Part shown: positions 44,101-53,583 of the stretch, piece after piece | Layout: every line of letters begins with the position of its first letter | Position numbering within the stretch: position 1 is the stretch's first letter | NCBI GenBank assembly: GCA_033297205.1 | Contig: MU859102.1 | Coordinates: 124,001 to 188,000, forward strand | DNA from: Pseudoneurospora amorphoporcata | Taxonomy: Eukaryota; Ascomycota; Sordariomycetes; Sordariales; Sordariaceae | Reading direction: 5' to 3' | Length of the DNA stretch: 64,000 bases | Made by a program: the position numbers and the translations under genes | The notes under the pieces: model-generated | What the model was told of the DNA's origin: nothing | Database searches by the model: none | What the model saw: the letters and a program-made list of their open reading frames with translations, nothing else

Positions 44101-47030
44101 CAGGGGTGCTTGCTTGCCCATACGATGGGTTTAGGCAAGACGATGCAAGTTATCACCTTGCTGGTAGCCATTGCCGAAGCATCCCAATCCGACGACCCTC
44201 GGATAGTTGCCCAGATCCCCAAGGACCTTCGGGTTGGTAGAGCCTTGATTCTTTGCCCTGCCGGTTTGGTTGAAAACTGGATCGACGAGATCAATATCTG
44301 GGCGCCTGAACACATTTTGGGCAAAATCACCATGATTGATGCGGCGACGGTGTCAGCTCTCGGGCGGATTGTGTTAATCAAAGAATGGGCGCGGTCTCGA
44401 GGCGTACTAGTCATGGGCTACGAAATGTTCAGGTCTCTAGTCTCAGGAAAGGATGACGACGTGGCTGAACTGCTACAATGTTCTCCGTCGATTGTGGTCT
44501 GCGATGAGGCTCATCGGTTCAAGAATAAGACCTCCAAGCTGTACGGTGCGGTCCAAGATTTCAAGACTATGAGTCGTATTGCTACGACGGGATCACCTCT
44601 GACCAAGAACGTCATGGATTACTATTCCATGATCAACTGGGTAGCTCCCAACTACCTGAGTGATGTGGGGGAGTTCAACCAAAAGTATGCCGAGCCCATT
44701 AGCGTGGGTCTACATGTTGACAGCACCGACTCGGAAAAGAAGCTCGCTAGAGAACGCCTGCAAATTCTCAAGGCCATTGTCGCGCCGAAGGTGAACAGGA
44801 AGGATATTCAAGTCCTAGTTGACGAGCTTCCGCAGAAGAAGGAGTTCATTCTCACGATCCAGATGACAAAGGTCCAGCGAGATGCGTATAAAGAATATCT
44901 GGAGACCGCTGAGCGGAACAAGGGGAATGATCTTTATCGCAATGTCTGCGTTTGGGGTCTCATCGCCTCTCTAAAGCTGCTCTTAGCGCATCCTAAAATC
45001 TTCAAGAGCAGGGTGGAAGAACGTTTAAGTACAAATCCAGCACTGGGCAACAGAAAAAAGCGCATAGCGAACGACGAGGACCCGGACAGCGATGAAAATG
45101 ATGAACCACTGGATTTGTCGGGGGACATGCTAAGGTCTGTTCTCGCCAAGGTGTCAATTAGAGGCATCGATGACATTGTGCATTCTACCAAAGTCATTGT
45201 GCTCTTACAGATCATTAAGGAGTGCAAAAAGATTGGCGACAAGGTTCTCGTCTTTTCTCAAAGCATCCCGACCTTGAACTTTCTTCAGCATCTTTTCAAG
45301 GGAAGGATGATCCGTTACAAACGGCTAGATGGAAAGACACCGGTCAATCAACGCCAGGCCGCTACCAAGGATTTCAACACGGATGACTCACTCGATGTCT
45401 ACCTGATTTCCACCAGGGCTGGCGGTGTCGGTCTCAACATTCCTGGGGCCAATCGCGTAGTCCTCTTTGATTTCGGCTTCACTCCCGCAGAAGAGCAGCA
45501 GGCCGTCGGTAGAGCATATCGGATTGGCCAAAGGAAGGAGGTATTTGTTTATCATCTCAAGGTTGGCGGTACCTACGAGACCGCCATTCACAATCTGGCT
45601 GTCTTTAAGAGGCAGTTATCGGAGCGGGTTGTGGATAAGAAGAAGCCAATCCCCTCTTCAACCAGGATGAGAGAATACTTCATCACACCCCCTGAGAACT
45701 TGGCGCAAAAGGATCTGTCAACTGTGAAGGGCCTTGATCCAGATGTCTTGGACAACGTCCTTGCATCCGCCGAGTGCAGCAATGTCATCCGCGAGATTGA
45801 CTCAACTGAGACTTTCGAAAGGGAGGAGGTGTATGAGTTCACACCAGAGCAACATCAAGAACTGAACAAGCAGATTGAGCTGGAAGAGCTTCGCATCAAC
45901 AATCCCGAGGAGTACAAGCGGCGGATGTATCCCAATCCAGAATTTTTGCTGCCATCTTATCCACCAAATCTTGGTACGCCAATATCTGCGGGTGGTGAGT
46001 CCCCGTCCGCGCTGCTCAAACACGCACACCAACAAGACACGAATCAGCGACGTCAGCTAATACGAATCCTAGTCCCACTTCACCTCCGAGACAACAAACG
46101 TAACCCGACAACAATTTCCCCCTCTGCTGCGAACAACATTTCTGCGAGCGCCCAAGCGGATGCACCAGTTTTACGAGTAGCCTCGACTGTCACAGCGAGC
46201 CAACCAGTTGCTTCATTACCAAGCCCGGCTAACGGTCAAGTGGCCGCGTTGGATCCCATCCTCGGAGCCAATACGCACTACAAGGTGGCGGAGGCTCCAA
46301 GGAAGCCCGAGGCGCTCAAAGCGCCGGAAATCATCCCGAAACCCAGGAAACCGGAGGACACTACGAAACTCCTTGAAGCTCTTGGCGAAGTACACAGAAA
46401 GCTTCGGGATGAGGGTTACGACACGTCAATTCATCCACAAGATCTGGTCATGCAAATCAATTCGGAATGTGAACGCCAGGACATGGCCGCAGGAACGCTC
46501 CCTAGAATGGACAAACTGCTACGCTTGTGCAGAGAAGTTACCGAAAGCTCCAGGTTCGGAGAGGCTTTGCTCACAGGGTACCTCACGCCCTGCGAAGTAG
46601 TCTCCATGAGCATGGCTCAGATGAAGGACAAAATTGCCGAATACGAGGCGATGACTGAAGACTTGTTCAAGCAAAAAACGTGGGAACACCACAGAGCCAG
46701 CGTACGCAACACCACCGGAAGACGAAGAAGCCAGCAACATAACTAACAACAAGATGAACCCAATAGCACCCCCCAGAACCAACGGCCGACGTGACAATAA
46801 AGACCGAGAAACCGAAAACGCGACTACCTATTGCGCAACTTGAAGCTATGGACCGTATAGCAACCAGCAGCAGCACCAGCACTGTTACTCCCAGCCGAAC
46901 GTCGACGGAAGATATCGAACGGAAGAAGAAGAAGAAGGATAAGAAAGATAGGAGGGAAAAGCGGAAAAAGAAGAGGAGGCTTCAACCAGGTGGCACGGCC
47001 GATATGCCCCTGGTGATTGATGACGACTGA
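41116..47030 (+). CDS. Large SNF2-family ATPase of the Rad54/ATRX/ARIP4 subfamily
   Basis: Exons 41116..45994, 46073..46701 and 46767..47030 encode 1923 residues. The last exon adds a Lys/Arg-rich tail ending LVIDDD. The start at MAELNENEPFDWDI is preferred because the in-frame upstream stretch contains a probable leader intron. Residues about 8-95 look like a SAM-type helical domain (WDIERVVKELC... LLTYADEFGW... LGIKRAAHHLSISKAIKHF). Eight degenerate 12-residue EASP repeats follow (126-220), then acidic and coiled regions. The ATPase has motif I HTMGLGKT (about 1002-1009), motif II DEAH (1130-1133) and motif VI AVGRAYRIGQ near 1460. The DEAH box with a long insert between lobes, and HTMGLGKT in place of DEMGLGKT, fit the Rad54-ATRX-ARIP4 branch. 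Such proteins use ATP to remodel nucleosomes or displace DNA-bound proteins. Its exact role is not known to me. Confidence 0.9.
41491..41775 (+). repeat. Eight degenerate 36-bp tandem repeats coding 12-residue units
   Basis: The units read EPTTAAIDGLIS, EPSPAEVDSAVT, EASPATVGNVAT, EASPVTVNSTSA, EASPAVLNDATS, EPTAGVVSRPPS and ETAPVVTDSPAV, preceded by an 11-residue EPTPLVDRCIP. The DNA period is 36 bp with strong GAGGCGAGTCC similarity among the central copies, so the array has expanded by duplication. Confidence 0.85.
45995..46072 (+). other. 78-nt in-frame stop-free intron of the SNF2 gene
   Basis: A GTGAGT donor, the exact branch sequence GCTAATAC and a TCCTAG acceptor make this a strong intron, yet it is 26 codons long with no in-frame stop. 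Retention would insert 26 polar residues between the ATPase core and the C-terminal region. Confidence 0.8.
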
Positions 47031-48574
47031 AAGTATCGTTCACCCTATTTCCTAGAGTTTATACACCCCTCTTTTCATTTTGCTGTCTCTATTCCTCTTG
47101 AGATACCCTGTTCTTTCCCCATCTACTATTCTACTCATTGCGCTGGCGTTCCGGAAAAGCAACCTCATGGATATACATCGCAAGACACGGATTAAGGCTT
47201 GGACAGGCGTTGCGTTCCGAGGAAGATGGTACAAGTTATATATACCAGAAGCATTTCATATAACGTGCAGGGGGCATCTGAACGAGCGAGCATTTTTATA
47301 GCTTTTGTTCACTTGGCGGTGATTCACAGGAGGATAGGACAGGATGGCGTTTTGAGAAAGAATATACTCGCTCCTATACTGTATAGATCTGTACGTAGTA
47401 AAGAGAATAGGTGGTTGGCAACTTGATGATCTGACAGAAGACACTTCTACACATAAAAACTGCAATTTCACTAGGATTGCTATACTTCTTCTTAATCCTC
47501 AACACCACTCTACTTAAAATCAGCTCTTCTCTATTGTAGGCAGACCGCTGAACGAGAGACACAAAGGACAGCCGGTTCACTACCGTTGCCGAAGGTAAAA
47601 GGTAGGTACGTATACGAGGTACATGCGTTAAGGTATGTTACTGTACGGAGCTGCTACGGTGCCATTCCGGACCCCGCTTCCGCGTGCGGGATTCCACCGG
47701 TACCGGGGGACTGTGGAGCACTTTAGGCTAGAGAGGGGCCGACACAAACGTTGCAGACATTATGTGTCAGCCAATCAAGATGAGGCCATTTGTGAAGAAT
47801 CGCATTGTGAGACCAAACCCAATTCGTGGCATCCGCATGCCGAGAAGACTCCGAGTCGATGAGAGATGGAAGGCAGCAACGGTCAGCGTCCACTTTTGGG
47901 CGGTGGTATGTACCTACCTATGTAATCACACATTGAAAGTTAGGTACGGAAGAAGAACAGAAACCAATGGAAAAGAACAAGTGGTGAGTTCCTGTCGAGA
48001 AAGACGGGAGGACCGGAAAACAGTTGAACCTCGAACGATCCGGGACTCGCTCATCCATCCAGAAGAGCCAGAATGTGATCCACATGCGCCCAGAGGGGCC
48101 GTGGACCGTGGAACATGGAGCGAGGTTGTGGTCTTCGATTGTGGATTGTCGATGGGATAGTGGGCCGGCTTAAGTAACATATAGGTAGGTACCCCCGCTT
48201 ATAGAGCCCCCTGGGGGCTGACTGGTTGGTCAATTCCAGTGTCCACGACGTTAGTGCGCTCTGAAGGCTCGCTGAGCCATCCTATCTTTTTGCCTCAGCT
48301 TTTTCCCCGAACAACATCTCCTTCGACTTCCTTTCCTCTCTCTCCCTCTTCCTCCTCTTTTTTCCCCAACCTTTCCACACCACGCACATCCTCAAGCAAC
48401 AAAGGGCCCCCCCCGCCATTCCAGATCGATACTCCCTTCTCCATTGATCGCCTTGGCGAAACAGAAAAAAACAAAGGGATTTCTTTGGTATCAAAAAGTG
48501 GATTACCGAACGGCTTTGCGGATCATCTCAGACGACAACACCACCAGTTGCCATCGCAAAACACCACGCCCATC
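47031..48574. promoter_or_regulatory. SNF2 3' flank and HEM1 upstream region
   Basis: No gene is supported. Several AGGTAGGTAC-type words occur (47601, complementary form near 47908, and 48183). A CCAAT box (GCCAATCA, about 47770) and a 7-bp inverted repeat AGCCCCC-T-GGGGGCT (48205-48219) also lie here. From about 48,290 the sequence is a pyrimidine-rich leader without any ATG before the HEM1 start. CCAAT-binding regulation of heme genes is known in fungi, but whether this box acts here is inference. Confidence 0.45.
48205..48219. promoter_or_regulatory. GC-rich inverted repeat upstream of HEM1
   Basis: AGCCCCC, one T, then GGGGGCT: a perfect 7-bp inverted repeat with a single-base spacer, about 360 bp before the HEM1 start codon and just upstream of its pyrimidine-rich leader. 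The symmetry suits a dimeric regulator such as a zinc cluster or C2H2 protein, but no factor can be named. Confidence 0.4.
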
Positions 48575-50533
48575 ATGGACTCCGTTCTTCGCCAGTCCAA
48601 GGCCGTGTGCCCCTTCATGAAGAAGGCCACGGCTTCCAGCCTCCGCGCCATGACCACCGCCGCGCGCCCTGCCGCTTCTCCTTGCGGCGGCGCCATCTCC
48701 AAGCTGCAGGTCCTCGCCAACCGCTGCCCCGTCATGGGCAAGGCCATGGCTGTTCAGTCTGCTCGCATGGGAGGCCGCGCCAGCGCTGCTCCTGCTTCAT
48801 TCGTTCAGAAGGCTAAGCTGCACACCGGCCGTCCCCGCGAGGCTCAGGCCGTTGAGGGCGTTTTCACCGGCCAGAAGGGTGAGTCACGCAGTTGTTCTTG
48901 TGCGCCGTGACACAGTATGTTGACTTTTGCCCCTTGAACAGTCGGCCTTCCTCCCCACCCCCCCTTGAAGCCTTCGACTGCCACCGCTGCGAACCCGTCG
49001 CCGGCCGCCTGCACTGTTTCGGGCAACCATGGCACCAAGTTCAACTATGAGAAGTTCTACGAGAACGAGCTGGAGAAGAAGCACAAGGACAAGTCGTACC
49101 GCTACTTCAACAACATCAACCGTCTAGCTAAGGAGTTCCCACGTGCCCACATGGCCAGCAAGGAGGAGAAGGTCACAGTTTGGTGCGCCAACGACTACCT
49201 CGGCATGGGCCGCAACCAACACGTCCTCAAGGCCATGCACAACACCCTCGATGAGTACGGCGCCGGTGCCGGTGGCACAAGAAATATCTCGGGTCACAAC
49301 AAGCATGCTGTCGAACTCGAGAACACGATCGCGAAGCTTCATGCTAAGGATGCTGCACTCGTCTTCAGCTCGTGCTACGTCGCCAACGACGCGACACTGG
49401 CTACCCTCGGCAGCAAACTCCCTGACTGTGTGATCCTCTCCGACAGCCTCAACCACGCCTCCATGATTCAGGGTATCCGTCACTCTGGGGCGAAGAAGAT
49501 CATTTTCAAGCACAACGATGTCGAGGATCTAGAGAAGAAACTGGCTGCCCTGCCGCTACACATTCCCAAGATCATTGCCTTTGAGTCAGTGTACAGCATG
49601 TGCGGATCCATTGGTCCCATTGAGAAGATTTGTGACTTGGCAGAGAAGTACGGTGCCATCACCTTTAACGATGAAGTCCACGCTGTCGGCATGTACGGCC
49701 CACACGGCGCCGGTGTCGCTGAGCACCTCGACTGGAAGGCCCACCAGCGCGGCGAGACCAAGGGAACTATTACCGACCGCATCGACATCTTCACCGGCAC
49801 CCTCGGCAAGGCCTACGGCTGCGTCGGTGGCTACATTGCCGGCAGCGCCAAGCTGGTCGACACCATCCGCTCGCTCGCCCCCGGCTTCATCTTCACCACC
49901 TCCCTCCCGCCCGCCGTCATGGCCGGTGCCCGCGCCGCCATCGAGTACCAGATGAGCTACGACGGTGACCGCCGCCTCCAGCAGCTGCACACCCGCGCCG
50001 TCAAGGAGGCTCTCGCGGAGCGTGACATCCCCGTCATCCCCAACCCCAGCCACATCATCCCCATCCTCGTCGGCAACGCGGAGCTGGCCAAGAAGGCGTC
50101 CGACAAGCTCCTCGCCGACCACCAGATCTACGTTCAGAGCATCAACTACCCCACCGTTCCCGTCGGCCAGGAGCGTCTGCGCGTCACCCCCACCCCGGGC
50201 CACACCAAGCAGTTCCGCGACCACCTCGTCGCCGCTCTTGACTCCATTTGGACCGAGCTCGGCATCAAGCGCACTAGCGACTGGGCCGCCGAAGGCGGCT
50301 TCATCGGCGTTGGTGAGGCCAACGCTGAGCCCGTTGCTCCCCTCTGGACCGACGAGCAGCTTGGAATCGCCGATGCCGTCGCTGAGCTCCGCGCTGCCCA
50401 GGCCGCCGGCGAGAAGAAGGGTGTCACCAACCAGCTTCTTGAGAGCATTGCGCTCGAGCAGGAACGTGAGGCGCTCAACGCTGCTGAGGAGGCTGCTGAT
50501 GCTGCCAATGCCGCTGCTGCTGCTTCCGCTTAA
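48575..50533 (+). CDS. HEM1: 5-Aminolevulinate synthase, mitochondrial
   Basis: Two exons, 48575..48878 and 48942..50533, encode 631 residues. The enzyme condenses glycine and succinyl-CoA to 5-aminolevulinate, the first step of heme synthesis, in the mitochondrial matrix. The N-terminal 100 residues are basic, Ala/Ser-rich and suited to import. They contain two Cys-Pro heme-regulatory motifs, AVCPFMKKA (C12) and NRCPVMGKA (C51). The catalytic core shows YRYFNNINRLAKEFPRA, GAGAGGTRNISG, SDSLNHASMIQG, and NDEVHAVGMYG. The pyridoxal phosphate lysine is in TGTLGKAYGCVGG (K391). The C-terminus carries an Ala/Glu-rich extension. The start is the first ATG in the frame, although the frame stays open for 112 codons upstream without an ATG. 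Coding third positions are nearly all C or G, as expected for a well-expressed gene. Confidence 0.97.
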
Positions 50534-51374
50534 GTGTTCTTCTCCTTGATGAAGATGCTTCAAACAAAGTAAGCATCGTTGCTCCAGGACGGGTAAACAC
50601 ACACACAAGGGGAGCTCAACGGGCCCTTTTCTCTTCTCTCTCGATGAAAGAGAAAGTATCTCACGTTCCTTGGAGCGAGCGCGCAACACGGCGGAGGAGG
50701 AAGGGAGCAACGATGTCATATTTGTCCTATTTTGTCTTGTCCAGGCCATACCAATTGCCTGCATCTGTCCTGTCTACTACTATACCAATACCTTGGTGCT
50801 CTTCGATTCGTTTACCTATCAAGCCGTCGGCCACCCTCTCTTTCCAAAAAAATAAAGAGAGTTATGGTGGTTCTGGCTTGGCATACACAATTTTTGATAA
50901 CAAAATCAAATGATTCTTTTTGGCTGGGACACCACAACAGATGGTATCCCGAAGAACCCGAATGGGTCAAATGCCGCTACACAACTTTTTTTGGTTCCTG
51001 ATATGCTCTTGAGTGACGTGAAATGTAATGAGACTGTGTTTAGACTTGAATGTGAAAATGTTGACATGTATGAAATGTATGAACTGTCTTACCACGAAAC
51101 ACGCCCGTTTGCCATTCGAACGGACGTTCTACCGTGGGACACTGTATATCTCTCCACATGTGAGATATTTCAAAGTCTTTAGTTCTCATCTCAAACGCGA
51201 GCAGACACGATGATTCACCCGACTCGTTCATTCGAACAAGGCAATGATGAGAGCATCAATGAAAAGCGGACAGAAGATAAGTTAATACACACATTTTTAC
51301 CATAGACAATAAATGACACTCGGAATAGCATCTGACATCCTACACCACAAACCCTCATTACATCCACTACACCC
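50534..51374. other. 3' flank of HEM1 facing the chitin deacetylase gene
   Basis: No gene is seen. It contains T- and A-rich stretches (about 50,845-50,910) that could carry the HEM1 3' end. Confidence 0.5.
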
Positions 51375-53583
51375 CTACCACCCCTCGGTCCCTACAGTCC
51401 CCTCAACAGAACCCATTAAACAATTCCCATACCCAACCTGGCACCCAACCTGGGCCCAACAGTGCAACAAGCTCGAGCCACATCTTCCTGCCGACCCGCA
51501 GCACTCTCCGAACCTGCTCCCCAAGCACGTCTGGCCAAAGTCGGGGCCACACTCGCCGTTGATGCTGATGGTTAAGTCGCCGTCTTTTGGAGGTGGGGTT
51601 GAAGAGGTGGTTGTTGGTTTTGTTACTGATGTAAAACTACAAAAGAGGTTAGGAGTCAGCTTCAGCTCTTCTCATCCTTGTACTTCAATAGAACTATGCC
51701 AAGTGTGTTCTTCCTGCTAGATTGTTTGTGAGGAAATCATCAATGTTATGGTTCACGAAGACAAAGGGCAAATGGGAGTGGGGAGACAAAGGTGAAGGGT
51801 AATACTTGCTGAACCGGACCCCTTTCGGACGAGAGGGGGTTGGATTTGGCGAGCGAAGTTCACGGTATTAAGAGATGAATGATGGGGAGGGCCAAGAGAG
51901 GCCAGTAGGGAGGACGGAGAAAGGTCTTACTTGTTGTAGAACGAGTGCTAGAAATGCTTATGCTCGTGGTTGGAATGACTAGGACAGTAGATCTCGCGCG
52001 GATGCTTGTGCTAGTAGTGGAAGTGCTCGTAGTTGGTGGAACGAGGACGCCAGTGGATCGTGTCTTTATGCTTGTGCTTGGGCTTGTGCTCGTGGTATTT
52101 GCAAGGACTGTGGATCTCGTGGTGGTACGGCTGCTGGTGAAAATGCTCGAGGATTTGATGCTGGTGGTTGATGTAGTAGTTCTTACCGTCGAGGTAGAGC
52201 TAAGCGACGGAACAGCTGGTCCGGTACGGTACCAGTTTTCCGCCGGGTCGCCCAGACACTCTCCTACTGTCACCGCCCTGTATCCCTTGGAGGAAAGTGA
52301 AGTCAAGATGTAGTCGGTCAGGTTGTAAACCGTCTGTACGTGAATGTCGTGTTCGATCTGGAGGAAGCTGTCGCTCGAGGGATTGGAATTCTTAATTGCC
52401 TTATCCCAGATGTTCTTGCTAGTCTGGATCTGTTTGGCGTCGTCGTGCAGGTAGCCCTCGGTGTCAAGATTGAAGTAAACAGCATGGTAGCCGAGCGTTG
52501 ACAAGACGTTTTGGCAGTTCTTCTCGCAGATCGAATAAGGGGGCCTAGTTGAGAGTCAGAGATGAGAGCATAGTCGAAAATCCGTGTGAACTTACCTCAT
52601 ATACGTTGGGAAGAAACCAAGGATAGAGTTAAATGCAATCTCGTTCCACACCATCTGGTTCGTCATTTGAGTGTTGGTCAGCTGACTGGCGTTCTCGTGG
52701 GACCAAGTATGGCTGGCAATCTGGTGGCCCTCGGCATGCATTCTCTGTGAAGAGAGTCAGTCAACAATTAACCAAAAAGCCGTCCAGGACAAGTTATTTA
52801 CCCTGATAATCGCCGGATAGGGAGTACTCGGGTCGTTGATCATTCCTTTACCGATGTTATTGCCCGTGATGAAAAATGTAGCCTTGACCCCATAGCTCTG
52901 TATCCAACGTCAGCCATTATCCTCCGTAATAAAGCGATGGAGTTCCAACCTTCAACTTGTCGAGTAGATCGTTGGTGTAGAGGTATGGTCCATCATCGAA
53001 TGTCAACGCAATGTCTCCGTCGGTAACGCAGTCGTAGATCCCCCCTCCAGCATAGAGGACTTTGCCCACTTTTGGCCTTGAAATTCCGGACGTGTCAGGC
53101 CCTGGAGGCTTTTGGTTCTGCGCCGGTCGTTAGTGAAGATTTCGGCTTTGTTTGGGTGGTAGTCATTCATACCCCGTCACAACCTGGACCATAGTTTATT
53201 TGGCAGTCAGGAGCAGTGCAATAGTCCTTGCCCACTCCACACCATCTATCAAAAGGATGTCAGTATTCATACTCAACAGCTTGAGAAGAGGAGAGCTAGT
53301 CGAACCCTTCAAAGGAGCAGCACTTTCCAGCTGCACAACTCTCAAGCCCTGGCCCGCATTGTTGGTCGTTGGCATCCCGCTTGCGCGGGCCAGAGTTCCG
53401 CTCGAGTGTTGGCGCACGCTCGCTCAAAGGAGTAGCTGCGTGCACAGGTCCCGAACGGAATGCCTTTAGCTCGGACAAAAGTTTCCTGCCTCCCAGAATT
53501 TTTGGCACATGTTGGCCACCGCTGGCATCATGAGCAAACGTCAAGCCAAGCGAAGTGACTAAGAGAGCGGAAGAGAGCTTCAT
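51375..53583 (-). CDS. Secreted chitin deacetylase with two CBM18 chitin-binding modules
   Basis: Proposed exons, complement(51375..51636, 51806..51821, 51931..52544, 52596..52744, 52802..52897, 52950..53117, 53173..53245, 53306..53583), encode 551 residues. A signal peptide (MKLSSALLVTSLGLTFAH) leads a first hevein-like CBM18 with eight Cys (CGPGLESC...CC...C...C...C...C). The NodB deacetylase domain has TFDDGPY (D158-D159), SHTWSH (H217, H221) and RPPYS (255-259), the metal-binding and catalytic motifs. A Ser/Thr repeat stalk follows, then a second eight-Cys CBM18 ending at 51375. The enzyme removes acetyl groups from wall chitin. The 16-nt exon is the least certain part; without it the phases cannot be joined. 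If the stalk intron is retained the protein ends at 51860 with a hydrophobic tail. The first donor (GTTCGA) and the third (GTTGGA) are unusual. Confidence 0.85.
51806..51821 (-). other. Putative 16-nt microexon of the chitin deacetylase gene
   Basis: GGGTCCGGTTCAGCAA lies between an AAAG acceptor and a GTATTA donor. It is the piece I found that converts the phase-1 end of the stalk exon into the phase-2 start needed by the final CBM18 exon, coding RVRFS across the joints. Confidence 0.5.
51935..52115 (-). repeat. Ser/Thr-rich tandem repeat coding the chitin deacetylase stalk
   Basis: Three degenerate units of about 20-22 residues (60-66 bp) read TTRSTVLANTTSTSPSTSI, KTRSTGVLVPPTTSTST and RARSTVLVIPTTSISIS. 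They form a likely O-glycosylated spacer. Confidence 0.75.

Noticed and set aside
48239..48574. 112-codon in-frame extension before the HEM1 ATG
   Set aside because: It has no ATG, is Ser/Pro/Phe-rich as expected for a translated pyrimidine leader, and would bury the mitochondrial presequence.
49586..50764. 392-codon open frame antisense to HEM1
   Set aside because: The third-position C/G bias of the sense gene removes stops on the opposite strand. The product is low-complexity Gly/Glu/Leu/Val sequence with no domain.
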